Part shown: positions 47,621 to 60,739 of the stretch, piece after piece
How positions within the stretch are numbered: the stretch's first letter is position 1
Layout: every line of letters begins with the position of its first letter
Origin: Burkholderia singularis
Lineage (GTDB): Bacteria > Pseudomonadota > Gammaproteobacteria > Burkholderiales > Burkholderiaceae
NCBI RefSeq assembly: GCF_900176645.1
Contig: NZ_FXAN01000061.1
Span: 62,001 to 126,000 of the forward strand
DNA: 64,000 nucleotides
Direction: 5' to 3'
Made by a program: the position numbers and the translations under genes
The notes under the pieces: model-generated
Seen by the model: the letters and a program-made list of their open reading frames with translations, nothing else
Databases searched by the model: none
What the model was told of the DNA's origin: nothing

Positions 47621-49774
47621 TCAATCGCGGCATGAACCGATCGTCGTCCATAGGAATTCGTACACCGTCGCATACGCGCGCGCGACGGCTTCCAGCTCGA
47701 CACCGGGCCCATGCCCACCGTCGCGCTGCTCCCAATACCACACCTGTTCATGCCCGAGCGCCTGCATCTTCGCGACCATCTTACGCGCATGCCCCGGATG
47801 CACCCGGTCGTCCGTTGCCGACGTCGTGAATAGAACGGGAGGATAGGCAACGCCCGCTTTCACGTTCTGGTATGGCGAGTACGCCATCAATGCGCGCAGT
47901 GCGTCGGCATCGTCGGGATCGCCATATTCGTCGATCCATGCCGCGCCTTGCAGCAAAACATGAAAACGCGCCATGTCGAGCACGGGCATCTCGGACACGA
48001 CCGCGCCAAACAAATCCGGGCGCTGTATCATGCAGGCCGCCGTCAGCAAGCCGCCATTGCTTGCGCCTCGAATAGCCAGTTGCTTCGGCGTGGTTGTCGC
48101 GGCATCGACCAGCGACTGCGCGACGGCGATGAAATCGTCGAATGCTGTCTGACGCTTATCGCGCAGTGCGGCGCGGTGCCACGAAGGCCCGAATTCGCCG
48201 CCGCCGCGGATGCCGGCAATCGCCAGCACGCCGCCCGCTTCGAGCCATGCGTAGCCGTCGACGTTCAGATAAAACGGCGTATCGAATTCGACTTCGAAAC
48301 CGCCATAGCCGAACAGCACGCACGGCTGCGGATTGCCGCGCAGATCGCTCTCGCGGCCTATGATCCAATAAGGAATCCGAACCCCATCGGGTGCGGCTGC
48401 ATAGCAACGCTCGACGGCCAGCCCCGCTGCATCGAACTGCGCAGGCAGCCGGGCAATCAGCTGCCAGGGCGACTCATCCGCGAGATCGGCCCAATACAAT
48501 GACGGCGGCGTCAGGAAATGCTCGGTGTGAATCAAGACCGTGTCGTCGCGAATTTCATCGATTGCGCTCAACGACACTTCGCACCCCTGCGGCAATGCCC
48601 ATTCGCGGTCTTGCCACGCGCTTTCGGCGGCAACGGGCGGCCGCCATAGCGTCACCTGCGTCATCCCGTCCTGTTTATGTTTGATGATCAGCCAGTTTCG
48701 CGTGTAACTCACGTCCGACAGGATATGCCGCTCGCCCGGTGCGAAAAGCACGGTGACATCACGCACCCCTTCGACAAATGCGGACCGTCGGAACGCCAGC
48801 AACGTACCGCCCGCCTGCGTCGTGCCGCCAACGGTCCAATCCGAGCGAATCGTGACAAGCAGCCATCCGTTCCATTCGAACACGCTTGCGTCGCGTGGCA
48901 CGTCGTAGCGTTGCCACGTGCCGTCCTGATCGAGCCAGAATCCCTCTGACTCGAAGAACGTGACGTCGCGCCACGCCAAATGCCGTTTATTCACATCGTC
49001 ATAGGTCGCCACCACGGACACGTCATCCCGTCTGCCTTCGAAAACGACTGGCGCCGCTGCCACGTCGGTGCCTCGCCGCCATTTGCGCACTTGGCGCGGG
49101 AAACCCGACGCAGTGAGTTGCGGCGCGTCGTTAAGCGCGCTGTCGTCCCAGCCGACATAGATCGTGTCGCGATCGATCCACGACACGCAGTGCCGCCCCG
49201 CTTGGGCAAGCTCGAAGCCGCCTTTCACAAACATGCGTGAATTCACATCGTATTCACGCACGATGCACGCGTCCGCGCCGCCCGGCGAAAGCATCACGAG
49301 CGCGCGGTCGTAGGTGGGATGAACGAGGGTGAAATCCACCAACACCCAGCGCGGGCCGTCGCCGTCGCGATTGTTTAAATCGATCGTACCGACATCCAGT
49401 ACATCCTCCCACTGCGGCCGGCCGTCGAGCCATGCCTGCCAGGGCGTGCGCCGAACCAGGCCAAGCGGATGCGTGTCGTCGATCCACGTGTTGTAGCCCC
49501 ATGCGTCGAAACGCGAACACTGTGCGATACGTTCGCTCGACGTGAGAATTTGAGCAATGCGCCGGGCACGTGCCTGCGAACGCGCGGTATCGCCGAATGC
49601 ACGCATCGTGCGCGTGTTCTGCTCGCCGATCCAGGTCTCGACATCGGAATCCTGCGCCGCCTCGAGCGCAAGATAGGGATCCGACGTGTGCGCCGACGGC
49701 GACTGAGTGGTGTGAGGTTTCGATAACAATGTAATGCTCTTCCGATTGATCGACGCGATCCGAGCCCATCGCAT
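47621..49774 (-). CDS. prolyl oligopeptidase family (S9A) peptidase
   Basis: A 717-residue serine peptidase with no signal peptide, so probably cytosolic. The N-terminal two thirds are the seven-bladed propeller; the C-terminal alpha/beta-hydrolase domain has Ser near residue 569 in GASNGG, Asp in TSATDDRVHPGHARK and His in QRDGGHGPG. GIRGGGEFGPSWH is the family block before the nucleophile. Length matches prolyl oligopeptidases, which cut short proline-containing peptides. It converges with idi with only 26 bases between them. No link to the terpene pathway is evident. Confidence 0.92.
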   Translation of the reverse strand: MRWARIASINRKSITLLSKPHTTQSPSAHTSDPYLALEAAQDSDVETWIGEQNTRTMRAFGDTARSQARARRIAQILTSSERIAQCSRFDAWGYNTWIDDTHPLGLVRRTPWQAWLDGRPQWEDVLDVGTIDLNNRDGDGPRWVLVDFTLVHPTYDRALVMLSPGGADACIVREYDVNSRMFVKGGFELAQAGRHCVSWIDRDTIYVGWDDSALNDAPQLTASGFPRQVRKWRRGTDVAAAPVVFEGRRDDVSVVATYDDVNKRHLAWRDVTFFESEGFWLDQDGTWQRYDVPRDASVFEWNGWLLVTIRSDWTVGGTTQAGGTLLAFRRSAFVEGVRDVTVLFAPGERHILSDVSYTRNWLIIKHKQDGMTQVTLWRPPVAAESAWQDREWALPQGCEVSLSAIDEIRDDTVLIHTEHFLTPPSLYWADLADESPWQLIARLPAQFDAAGLAVERCYAAAPDGVRIPYWIIGRESDLRGNPQPCVLFGYGGFEVEFDTPFYLNVDGYAWLEAGGVLAIAGIRGGGEFGPSWHRAALRDKRQTAFDDFIAVAQSLVDAATTTPKQLAIRGASNGGLLTAACMIQRPDLFGAVVSEMPVLDMARFHVLLQGAAWIDEYGDPDDADALRALMAYSPYQNVKAGVAYPPVLFTTSATDDRVHPGHARKMVAKMQALGHEQVWYWEQRDGGHGPGVELEAVARAYATVYEFLWTTIGSCRD

Positions 49775-50517
49775 GCATTATTTCGGATCGTCTCAAGAAC
49801 ACTTCCTGACGGGCTCGCGCCGGAAATGCTTGAAGCCTCTTTCATGAAGGCTCCAGGTGTTTAGTCCATCATATGTCATCCGTTGAATTGAGTAGCATGA
49901 CTAAGTTGGCGGCGGCTCTGTCCAGGAGCGGCCATGAACGCGGTGAGTCCACTTGAGTGCATAGCCCGTCTTATTCACTTCGTCGCGTACGCAAGCAGAA
50001 CTGGAAAATCCGGATCTCACGAAACAGTGAGCGCCTCCGTGCATTCGCACTGCACGACGAGACGGACATGTGATACGCAAAACCGCCGTGATGCCGCAAT
50101 CGAATGTATGCGTATATATGCGAATACAAATTCAGTACGCTACCCATATTGCGAAGTCACCGCTGTTCGCGTCAACCAACATGTTGCTTCAGCAACAAAA
50201 ATCAACAATGCTTCGTTACCGGGTAATCGGTATCCGTGACATGTCGCATTCGTGCAAGTTAGCAGGGGAAGAACTACGGCTATTCGCCAGACTCTCGCGC
50301 ACGCCGGTCAACATCGACAGCGGTATCGTTCCAGAGGTGCATGCACTGCGCTTTTTTCGAACCCGATACCGATGACCATGAGGCCAGGGTGACCAATAAA
50401 AAGCGATCGACCCAAATCGCCCGTTACCGGCAAATCGTGCGGACATTCGTCGGTACCTCGTGAGCCGTTGACGACAGGGTCTCTACACTGTCACGAGCGC
50501 TCGCCCGTTGTTCCCGA

Positions 50518-50548
50518 AAACGCTCGTTCATTTTTGCAACGGGCGTTT
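50518..50548 (+). terminator. possible rho-independent terminator
   Basis: AAACGCTCGTT (50518-50528) pairs with AACGGGCGTTT (50538-50548) with one G-T wobble and a 9-base loop, then a T-rich stretch on the plus strand. No gene upstream on that strand is obvious, so what it terminates is unclear; it may mark a lost gene or a small RNA. Confidence 0.35.
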
Positions 50549-51105
50549 ATAGCCTGATTTTTGTTGATTTTTATAGTCGAATTTTACATCTGGAATTTCA
50601 TCATTCAATTCATCAACGGCTGCGCAAATAGATTCCGACGAGATCCTCGCAATAGAAGATTTACTTTAACAAGCATTCATCACACCATATTGAAACACGG
50701 CGAAATTGATTTAAATTTTACGAAATCAGACTGCGCTCACGTCCGCTCAGACCGTTAAGGCTGGCATGCGTACTCGCTCGCGCTTTTTTTCCACTGAAAC
50801 ATGAGCGCTTGCCCAGGTTTGCATGAGCAACACGCGCAACGGCCACTGAAGGGCCGCCCCGGCGACGCAACCGCGACGTGCTGCATCGCCGCAATCGGGG
50901 ACGTAGCCATCCCGATGCGCGCCGTGCCTTGTCGATTCGATGCGATCGAATTGCAACAGGCCGCCGTTACGCCGAGCGTCGCGATGTAAATTTTTTGAAA
51001 GTATTTGTCCTCACGATGCGCTGCGTACCTGCGTGGCCAATCAAGCGCCCTTCTGTGCACGCCATTGCGACGGTACGTCACCGAATAGCAAAAATTCTCC
51101 AATGC

Positions 51106-51122
51106 CGCTAAAAAATTTAGCG
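51106..51122. promoter_or_regulatory. palindrome upstream of the S10 peptidase gene
   Basis: CGCTAAA-AAA-TTTAGCG is a perfect 7-3-7 inverted repeat about 150 bases before the S10 gene, with a TATATT (-10-like) at about 51132. It is a candidate operator; its binder is unknown. Confidence 0.35.
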
Positions 51123-51274
51123 TAACTAAAGTATATTGATCGGGCTGGGTCTGCGGCGTCTCACTCGCTTGCGACGCACAAACTCGGGCGGGCTTCACCG
51201 CACGGCGCGCGGCCCGCAATCTCGCAAGATCACAAGAGCCATTCCAAACCCATTCAGAACACAAGGGACGAGAG

Positions 51275-53038
51275 ATGGAAGAAATACGAGACGAAGCCAG
51301 GTTCGTGCTGAAGCGGGCTGCCCGGCATGCAGGGGGAACTTTGCTGGCATGCATGGTGCTGGCATCGATTGCCGGGTGTGGCGATGACATCGACACCCAG
51401 CCGCTGCCGCCCGACCGGCCCTTTACCGACACCATCGCCTACTCGACCAAGTCCGGCGACAGCCTCCCTGCCGCACAGGTCACCGAACAAGCGGCTGTCA
51501 TGCATCACCAGTGGAAGTCCGGCGGCACGATCGTCAACTATACGACGACGACGGGCCACTTGACCGCCACGGACCCGAACGGCAATCCGCAGGCGTCGAT
51601 GTCGTATGTCGCTTATACCGCGCCCAGCCTGGACGGCTCACCTCGGCCGGTCACGTTTTTTTATAACGGCGGCCCCGGCTCGTCTTCGATCTGGCTGCGG
51701 CTGGGTTCGTTCGCGCCGACACGGGTTGCGACGCCCGATCCGTTGATGACGAACTGGCCGAATTTCCCGCTCGTCGACAACAAGGAAAGCCTGATCGCGA
51801 CGACCGACATGGTGTTCATCGATCCGCCCGGCACCGGCCTGTCCGAGGCAATCCAGCCGAACACGAACAAGACGTTCTGGGGCGCGGATGCGGATGTGAA
51901 AGTGATGCGCGACTTCATCCGGCGTTATCTTGCGGTGAACAATCGCTCAAGCTCGCCGATTTATCTGTATGGCGAATCATACGGCACGCCGCGCACGAAC
52001 ATGCTCGCGCTGTCGCTCGAATCCGCCGGCGTGAAGCTGACCGGAATCGTGCTGCAATCATCGATTCTCAATTACTTCGCCGATCCGGGCGAAACCTACG
52101 CGATCACGAACGGCGATCCGAGCGCGAACGCGGTGGAACTGAAGCTCGCGAGCGACGGCATGATCGGCTACTTTCCGAGCTATGCGCAGGTTGCCGCTTA
52201 CTTCAACCAGGTGTCGCCGACGCCAACGGATCTCGGCGCGTATGCAACGCAGATCCTGAACTTCGTCACCGCACAGTACACGTCGCTGTCTCAATACGGT
52301 CCGACGTTCTTCTTCGCCGGCACGCCGCTGGTGCCCACACCAGTGTTCCCGGACAACAATACGCTCGCGTCGTGGTCCACGCAGACGAAGATGACGGTAT
52401 CGTCGCTAAACGCGTACTTCGGCAATAGCTATTACGGCACGGCGCTCGTGCCCGGCTCCACGATCGGCCGCTATGATGGCCGCGTATCGCTGCCGAGTTC
52501 GGACCCTCGCCTGCAAAACGACTCCGATCCGTCGGATATCCTGATTTCCCAGCCGTTTACGAATGCGCTCGCGACGCAACTGCCGAATTATCTCGGCTAT
52601 CAGGCGCCGAACGCAACTTACGCGCCGCTCAACAACGACATCATCGGCGTATGGGATTTCAGCCACGCAGGCCAGGCCGTGCCGGACACGATTCCGGATC
52701 TGCTCGCTGCGCTGCAGCTCAATCCGAAACTGAAGGTTTTGTCGTCGAATGGCTATCACGATCTGGCGACGCCGTACTTTTTGACCGAAAACCAGCTCGC
52801 GCGCCTGCAATCCGTATCGGGGCTCAATCCGAATCTGCAGGTTACGTTCTACCAGGGCGGTCACATGATCTACCTGGACGACGTGGCGCGGCCGAAGATG
52901 CGGGATGATCTCGTCGCCTATTATCAAAGCAAGCCGATCTCGACCGCGCTGTCGCTCGCGCAATTGCCGCCGCCGTGGCCGGACGAAAATCCGGCCGGCA
53001 CGCCAACGGTGAAGACGGCGATCGCAGCGGCCCGCTAA
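51275..53038 (+). CDS. serine carboxypeptidase-like (S10) lipoprotein
   Basis: A 587-residue exported peptidase. A long signal ends in the lipobox SIAGC with Cys near residue 33, so it is predicted to be membrane-anchored on the periplasmic side or outer membrane. FFYNGGPGSSSIWLRL is the oxyanion block; the catalytic Ser is in LYGESYGTPR, Asp in NGYHDLATPYF and His in QGGHMIYLD. Family S10 carboxypeptidases act at acid pH and release C-terminal residues. AAGGGACGAGAG precedes the ATG. It is next to an EF-hand-like exported protein gene and an S53 acid peptidase gene. Confidence 0.92.
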   Translation: MEEIRDEARFVLKRAARHAGGTLLACMVLASIAGCGDDIDTQPLPPDRPFTDTIAYSTKSGDSLPAAQVTEQAAVMHHQWKSGGTIVNYTTTTGHLTATDPNGNPQASMSYVAYTAPSLDGSPRPVTFFYNGGPGSSSIWLRLGSFAPTRVATPDPLMTNWPNFPLVDNKESLIATTDMVFIDPPGTGLSEAIQPNTNKTFWGADADVKVMRDFIRRYLAVNNRSSSPIYLYGESYGTPRTNMLALSLESAGVKLTGIVLQSSILNYFADPGETYAITNGDPSANAVELKLASDGMIGYFPSYAQVAAYFNQVSPTPTDLGAYATQILNFVTAQYTSLSQYGPTFFFAGTPLVPTPVFPDNNTLASWSTQTKMTVSSLNAYFGNSYYGTALVPGSTIGRYDGRVSLPSSDPRLQNDSDPSDILISQPFTNALATQLPNYLGYQAPNATYAPLNNDIIGVWDFSHAGQAVPDTIPDLLAALQLNPKLKVLSSNGYHDLATPYFLTENQLARLQSVSGLNPNLQVTFYQGGHMIYLDDVARPKMRDDLVAYYQSKPISTALSLAQLPPPWPDENPAGTPTVKTAIAAAR

Positions 53039-53107
53039 CGTAGCAATGCAGTACGGCGCCGCCCGCTGGCGGCGCGTGCGCTCAACCATTTTGATACGAG
53101 AAACGTC

Positions 53108-53497
53108 ATGTTCAAGACTCTGTCATTGCGACGCATCACGCCGGTCCTGATGCTGGCCGCAATTGCCAGCGGCGCGTGCGCCGCATCACTGCAAGCCGTT
53201 GCACCCGCGACGCCGCCGAAAGGCGGCGGCGTTGACGGCCCGTTCTTCCCGCGCACGGCGATCGCCGCGCCTGCATCGGCCACGACCGGCACCGCGTTGC
53301 AACAACAAGCGCAAAGCCGCCTCGCCGCTAGCCTCGGCGCCAACAGCACGCTCGCGAATGGCGGTGCGATCTCCAAGGCCGATGCGCAAGCCAGCGGACT
53401 GGGCTTCGTTGCTCAGCATTTCGAAGAAATCGATACCGCTCACACCGGTAAGGTCACGCTCAAGCAAGTGCAGCAGTTCCTCCAGCAACGGCAATAA
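53108..53497 (+). CDS. exported EF-hand-like protein
   Basis: A 129-residue protein with a signal peptide ending at GACA-ASL. The middle is a low-complexity Ala/Thr/Gln stretch. The C-terminus has AQHFEEIDTAHTGKVTLKQVQQFL, which follows the EF-hand pattern (D-x-x-x-x-G-x-V at loop positions 1 to 8, then a helix); one loop position is Ala and another Thr, so calcium binding may be weak. It follows the S10 peptidase gene by about 70 bases on the same strand and may be cotranscribed. Confidence 0.75.
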   Translation: MFKTLSLRRITPVLMLAAIASGACAASLQAVAPATPPKGGGVDGPFFPRTAIAAPASATTGTALQQQAQSRLAASLGANSTLANGGAISKADAQASGLGFVAQHFEEIDTAHTGKVTLKQVQQFLQQRQ

Positions 53498-53513
53498 CCG
53501 ACCCATAAAAGAA

Positions 53514-53539
53514 CAGGTGGGCACTCGAAAGCCCACCTG
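53514..53539. terminator. hairpin after the EF-hand-like gene
   Basis: CAGGTGGGC (53514-53522) pairs perfectly with GCCCACCTG (53531-53539), loop of eight bases. It would end the plus-strand operon and also lies just beyond an S53 gene relic on the other strand. Confidence 0.6.
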
Positions 53540-53573
53540 CCAATCGTAGAATCAACGCCGAAGCCGGCGGCAA

Positions 53574-53615
53574 TCAGTATTGATTCGACGTCGTCACAAA
53601 AACCGGTTGGATGCC
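53574..53615 (-). pseudogene. relic of the C-terminus of a second S53 peptidase gene
   Basis: On the minus strand these codons read GIQPVFVTTSNQY and a stop. The intact S53 gene just upstream ends in NTPGFVTTSNQH and a stop; seven residues (FVTTSNQ) are identical. A stop codon precedes the fragment in frame, so only the tail is left. A hairpin follows each copy at a similar distance, as expected if a gene with its terminator was duplicated and then largely deleted. Confidence 0.5.
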
Positions 53616-53659
53616 TTAGCCATCCCCGTGAATAATCGCCGCACCGAATGGCAATGCGA

Positions 53660-53694
53660 CACGCCCGAGCCCACTATTCGTGGGCTCGGGCGTG
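53660..53694 (-). terminator. hairpin after the S53 peptidase gene
   Basis: A perfect 14-bp stem (53660-53673 with 53681-53694) and a 7-base loop, 23 bases beyond the S53 stop. No T tract follows, but the stem is long and GC-rich. Confidence 0.65.
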
Positions 53695-53716
53695 CGTTAC
53701 CGCGCTTCAGAGAGAG

Positions 53717-55537
53717 TTAATGCTGGTTGGACGTGGTCACAAAGCCCGGCGTGTTGGTGATGAAAGTGCTCATGCCGGAGATGTCGAAGCTGCCCCAGCC
53801 CGAAGCGTTATCCCAACTGGCGCCTGCCGTATAGAGGCCGTTGCTGCCGCTCGTCACGTCGTGTACCGGCATGGTGGTGCCATACGCGTAAAGCGCCGGC
53901 GCTGCAAAGCCCATCGAGTTGCCGTGCGCGCTTTCCAAGCGGGCCCAGGAGCCGACGAACAGCGGCGAAGCCAAGCTCGTGCCACCGTTGTCGTAATAGC
54001 CGGATTGCGTGATACCGCTGCCTTTGCTCGTCGAGCTATCCGGCACATAGGCCATGTAATAGCGGATCGGCGAATTGTTCCAGTCCGCATCGAACACCAT
54101 GTCGGGCACCGCGCGATAGTTGCCCGAAACCGTGGTCTGCCATGCCGGCTTCGCTTCGATCTTGCTCAGTCCGCCGCCGCTGTACGGCCAGACGGTTTCG
54201 GAAATGTAGCTGTCGGTAGTCGTCGTGTTCAAAGTCGTGCCGCCGACTGAAACCACATACGGCGAAGTGGCCGGATAGCTCACGGTAGGCTGAGTTTTGT
54301 CGCCATAAGTGCCGTTCTTCGGCGCGTTGCACGGATATGCGCCGTTGTCGCCCGAGGAGACCGAGAACGTCTGCCCTTGCGCGACACCCAGCTTGAAGTA
54401 CGAATCGAGCCAGGCCGTATCGCTTGGCGTGCCGGAGCATACTTCGCTGTTGCCATCGCCCCACGACATATTGATGACCTTGGCGACGTTGTCGCTGACA
54501 GCGCCGTTGATCGCCGCAGCAATTCCGGCGTTGGTCGCCGAGCCTTTCGGATGCCGTGAATCGATGTTGCTATACGCGGTATAGAACGTCAGGCTTTTCA
54601 CGCCACCGCTGACTCCAGCAATCGCTTGGGCATCCATCGACCACTCGCCGCGGCCACTGTCGTCATTGCCCGTCGCGCCCGCCGTCGGACCGCCATAGCC
54701 CTTGATCGTCGTCGGGATGCTGGGCAGGCCCTGGTCCTTGGTCATATAGGCCAGATCGGCCGCGCTGTTGGTCATCGTTCCCCAACCGACGATGGCCACA
54801 TTAGTCCCCGTGGCCGCCGGCACCGATCCGGCGTTGTAGACCGTCGCAAACTCCTTCGGATAGTACGCATGGCCGCCCGAGCTGTTAACCGTATAGGCAG
54901 GCTTCGGCGTGCGCGAGAAAACCTGTGGGCGATGCAGCGTCTGCAGGCCAAGCACGCGATCGACCGTGCCACTCAGTGCCGCCGGCACCTCCACCTGCGC
55001 CGTATTCGCAATCGCATCGTGCCCATGCACGTTGAAGTGACTGATCGACGTGTGGAACGCGGCACGCGCGGCGCCGACCGTGCCTTGCGCCGTGACGGCC
55101 ATCCGATTCGGCGCGATCTGGACATTGGTGAAGCCTGCGCGAGTCAGGTGATCCGCAACGGCTTGGGCTTCTTGCTGGGTCGGTGCGTAGTCCGCCGTGC
55201 TTTCGCTCGCGCTCAGGAACTTGTGAAACGATGCACTTCCCGGACGATGTACTTCCTTGATGAATTGATCGAGCTTGCTTTCGTTGCGAAGCTTCATCGT
55301 GACGGTGATCGACACCGGCTCGGAATCATTCGCAGTTCCAACCAATTGTGCGTTGGTTACGTTCGCGTGCACTTGATTGTGCGTCGGCACCCAGTTGCTC
55401 GCATCGGTTGCCGGCGTCGCGTCGGCAAGCGCTGCTCCGCTTGTTGCAAATGCGATAGCCAAGGCAGCCGCCAAGCGGCCTTGCTTGAACACTCGTGACG
55501 TGGTCTTGTTCATGTTGGGTCTCGTCTCATTAATCAT
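53717..55537 (-). CDS. S53 family (sedolisin/pseudomonalisin) acid peptidase
   Basis: A 606-residue secreted serine-carboxyl peptidase made as a zymogen. The signal peptide ends near GAALA-DATPA; the propeptide (about 40-200) has SFHKFLSASES and VQIAPNRMAVTAQG; the catalytic domain has the Glu/Asp pair in GRGEWSMDAQAIAG, Asp in VSSGDNGA and the nucleophile Ser in NGGTSLASPLF. Calcium-binding Asp residues near the C-terminus (SGWGSFDISG) are in place. Such enzymes cut proteins at low pH. AGGAA fits the ATG at 55537; an ATG at 55513 is the alternative. Its neighbours include an S10 carboxypeptidase, also an acid enzyme, suggesting shared roles in external protein breakdown. Confidence 0.93.
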   Translation of the reverse strand: MINETRPNMNKTTSRVFKQGRLAAALAIAFATSGAALADATPATDASNWVPTHNQVHANVTNAQLVGTANDSEPVSITVTMKLRNESKLDQFIKEVHRPGSASFHKFLSASESTADYAPTQQEAQAVADHLTRAGFTNVQIAPNRMAVTAQGTVGAARAAFHTSISHFNVHGHDAIANTAQVEVPAALSGTVDRVLGLQTLHRPQVFSRTPKPAYTVNSSGGHAYYPKEFATVYNAGSVPAATGTNVAIVGWGTMTNSAADLAYMTKDQGLPSIPTTIKGYGGPTAGATGNDDSGRGEWSMDAQAIAGVSGGVKSLTFYTAYSNIDSRHPKGSATNAGIAAAINGAVSDNVAKVINMSWGDGNSEVCSGTPSDTAWLDSYFKLGVAQGQTFSVSSGDNGAYPCNAPKNGTYGDKTQPTVSYPATSPYVVSVGGTTLNTTTTDSYISETVWPYSGGGLSKIEAKPAWQTTVSGNYRAVPDMVFDADWNNSPIRYYMAYVPDSSTSKGSGITQSGYYDNGGTSLASPLFVGSWARLESAHGNSMGFAAPALYAYGTTMPVHDVTSGSNGLYTAGASWDNASGWGSFDISGMSTFITNTPGFVTTSNQH

Positions 55538-56372
55538 TTTGCATTCCTATCTATTGATGGTGTATTTCATCATTGGAAAGCAACGCCATTCATCGATGCG
55601 GGGCGTTGGATATCAAGCGTGCTTCGTCTGCGTGATTTAGCGGCGCCTCACACGTCAAAGGAAAAAGCACCGAGCATCCAACTCGTCGACATCAGGCTTG
55701 CCGAGTTCTCTGCATGGTTAGCTCTAGGGGTAACTAGCACTGTTGCAGCACCAACGCCCATGGATAACGGGACGATTGGATGCGAACGGATTCGTGACCC
55801 AACGAACAAACACGATTCACGGTGACATAAAATCCCTCCCCTCCTTCCAGCAACCAATCAAAACTGGATCAGGGGATCAGCCCGGCGCTCACACGAGCGC
55901 CGAGCCGAAACACCCCCCCTGTTTCCGGTACCGCCATGATTTTTGCATGCATCCGCATAGAGTTCTTTCGCGTTTTAATCAGCGCGGCAATGCAATTGCA
56001 AAAAAATATTAAATGGACATTCTCTCGATATTTAATCTCTATAACTGCGATCGATCCTAGTAACACAAAATGCGCATGTCAATAACTTTGTTTGATCATA
56101 ATCTATGGTTTGTCAATCAATGAAGATTTGTTATTTTAAACCTTAAAAAATTAACAATCCATGACAAAACAACGGAAAGGTTTGTAATTATAGATAGGGG
56201 ATCTTGATTTCATTCTTTTCAGGAATGAATTGAAGGCAGGAGAAGGAACCCTTGGCGGGCTTGGCGCACCGGCGAATCGAATCAAATATGGGACATTTAT
56301 TTCATTTTTTGGATTATAAAACGGCTAAATGTCAGAGTAATATATTTGAAAAGTTTTATTCCTCCGCTCCTC
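55538..56372. other. long intergenic stretch, no supported gene
   Basis: About 835 bases. The right half (about 55960-56370) is AT-rich. Short open frames (for example 55648-55857, minus) carry no motif. It holds the S53 upstream region and the downstream end of the sulfatase operon. Confidence 0.4.
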
Positions 56373-57194
56373 TTACCGGGCAATGCGATTCAATTCGAGC
56401 GTGTAAGCCGGCGCGTGCAAACTACCGATATCTTTGCTATCGCTCAGCAGCAGGGCCCCGAGTATTTCCCGATAGCGGTGGAAATCGTAGCTGAGCCGCT
56501 CGCGCGGCCTGGGCAGCGCGATATCGATAACCTGTCCGATTCGCCCCGGCCTGGGCCGCATCACGACGACGCGATCGGCAAGGTACGCCGCTTCGTCGAC
56601 ATCATGCGTGACGAGCAGCGTCGTGATTCGCTCGTGCGCCCGAACGCGTAGCAACTCGTCCTGCAATTGCTGCCGGGTAAGCGCATCGAGTGCGCCGAAC
56701 GGCTCGTCGAGCATGAGTATCCGCGGGTTTGCAACCAGCCCGCGCGCAATCGCTACACGCTGCGCCATGCCGCCCGAAAGCTGGTGCGGCAATGCGCGCT
56801 CGAACCCGCCGAGTCCGACCAGCCGGATCGCATCCGCCACGCGCTGCGCGACCGCATGTGCCGGCAACGCTTGGGCGGCGATGCCGAGCGCGACGTTGCG
56901 CTCGACCGATAACCACGGAAACAGCCGATGCTCCTGAAACACGATGCCGCGCTCCGCGCCGACGCCGTCGATCGGCTCGCCGTCGACGCGAATGTCACCG
57001 TCGAACGCGGTGTCGAGTCCGACGAGCAAGCGCAACAGCGTCGACTTGCCACAGCCGCTCGCGCCCACGATCGCGACGAACTCCCCTGCCGCGATGTCGA
57101 GCGAAAAATCGCGAATCGCTTCGTAGGGGCGTCCGCCGACGTCGAAAGTCTTGCCCACGCGATGAAATGCAATGGCGGGTGCCGATCGATTCAT
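56373..57194 (-). CDS. atsC: sulfonate/sulfate-ester ABC transporter ATP-binding protein
   Basis: A 273-residue ATPase of the TauB/SsuB/AtsC type. Walker A GASGCGKST is near residue 42; the Q-loop is GIVFQEHRLFPWLSV; signature LSGGMAQR; Walker B ILMLDEPFGALD; switch THDVDEA. The short length without TOBE domain fits nitrate/sulfonate/taurine importers. GGAGC precedes the ATG at 57194. It is the last gene of an operon that also encodes the permease, sulfatase, receptor and binding protein. Confidence 0.88.
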   Translation of the reverse strand: MNRSAPAIAFHRVGKTFDVGGRPYEAIRDFSLDIAAGEFVAIVGASGCGKSTLLRLLVGLDTAFDGDIRVDGEPIDGVGAERGIVFQEHRLFPWLSVERNVALGIAAQALPAHAVAQRVADAIRLVGLGGFERALPHQLSGGMAQRVAIARGLVANPRILMLDEPFGALDALTRQQLQDELLRVRAHERITTLLVTHDVDEAAYLADRVVVMRPRPGRIGQVIDIALPRPRERLSYDFHRYREILGALLLSDSKDIGSLHAPAYTLELNRIAR

Positions 57195-57320
57195 GATCGT
57201 GCTCCGTTTGAATAGAGAAAGAATGCGTTCAAGCCGCGTCGCCGCGGCAATAGCGGTCGGCAAGTCGATCGCGACACCTGGCATGCGGCTGACGCGGCTC
57301 GCGCTCGACGCACGGACCGG

Positions 57321-60714
<3,394 letters not shown>

Positions 60715-60739
60715 CGTCAGGCTCCTGGGTCGTCACGCA

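Larger units (their letters stand above)
49775..51274. other. long stretch with no supported gene
   Basis: About 1500 bases of mixed composition between the S9 and S10 peptidase genes. Several short open frames exist (for example 50070-50375 and 50755-51435 on the minus strand) but none has a recognisable domain. It contains two clear inverted repeats, at 50518-50548 and 51106-51122, described separately, and the promoter region of the S10 gene. It may be decayed DNA. Confidence 0.4.
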
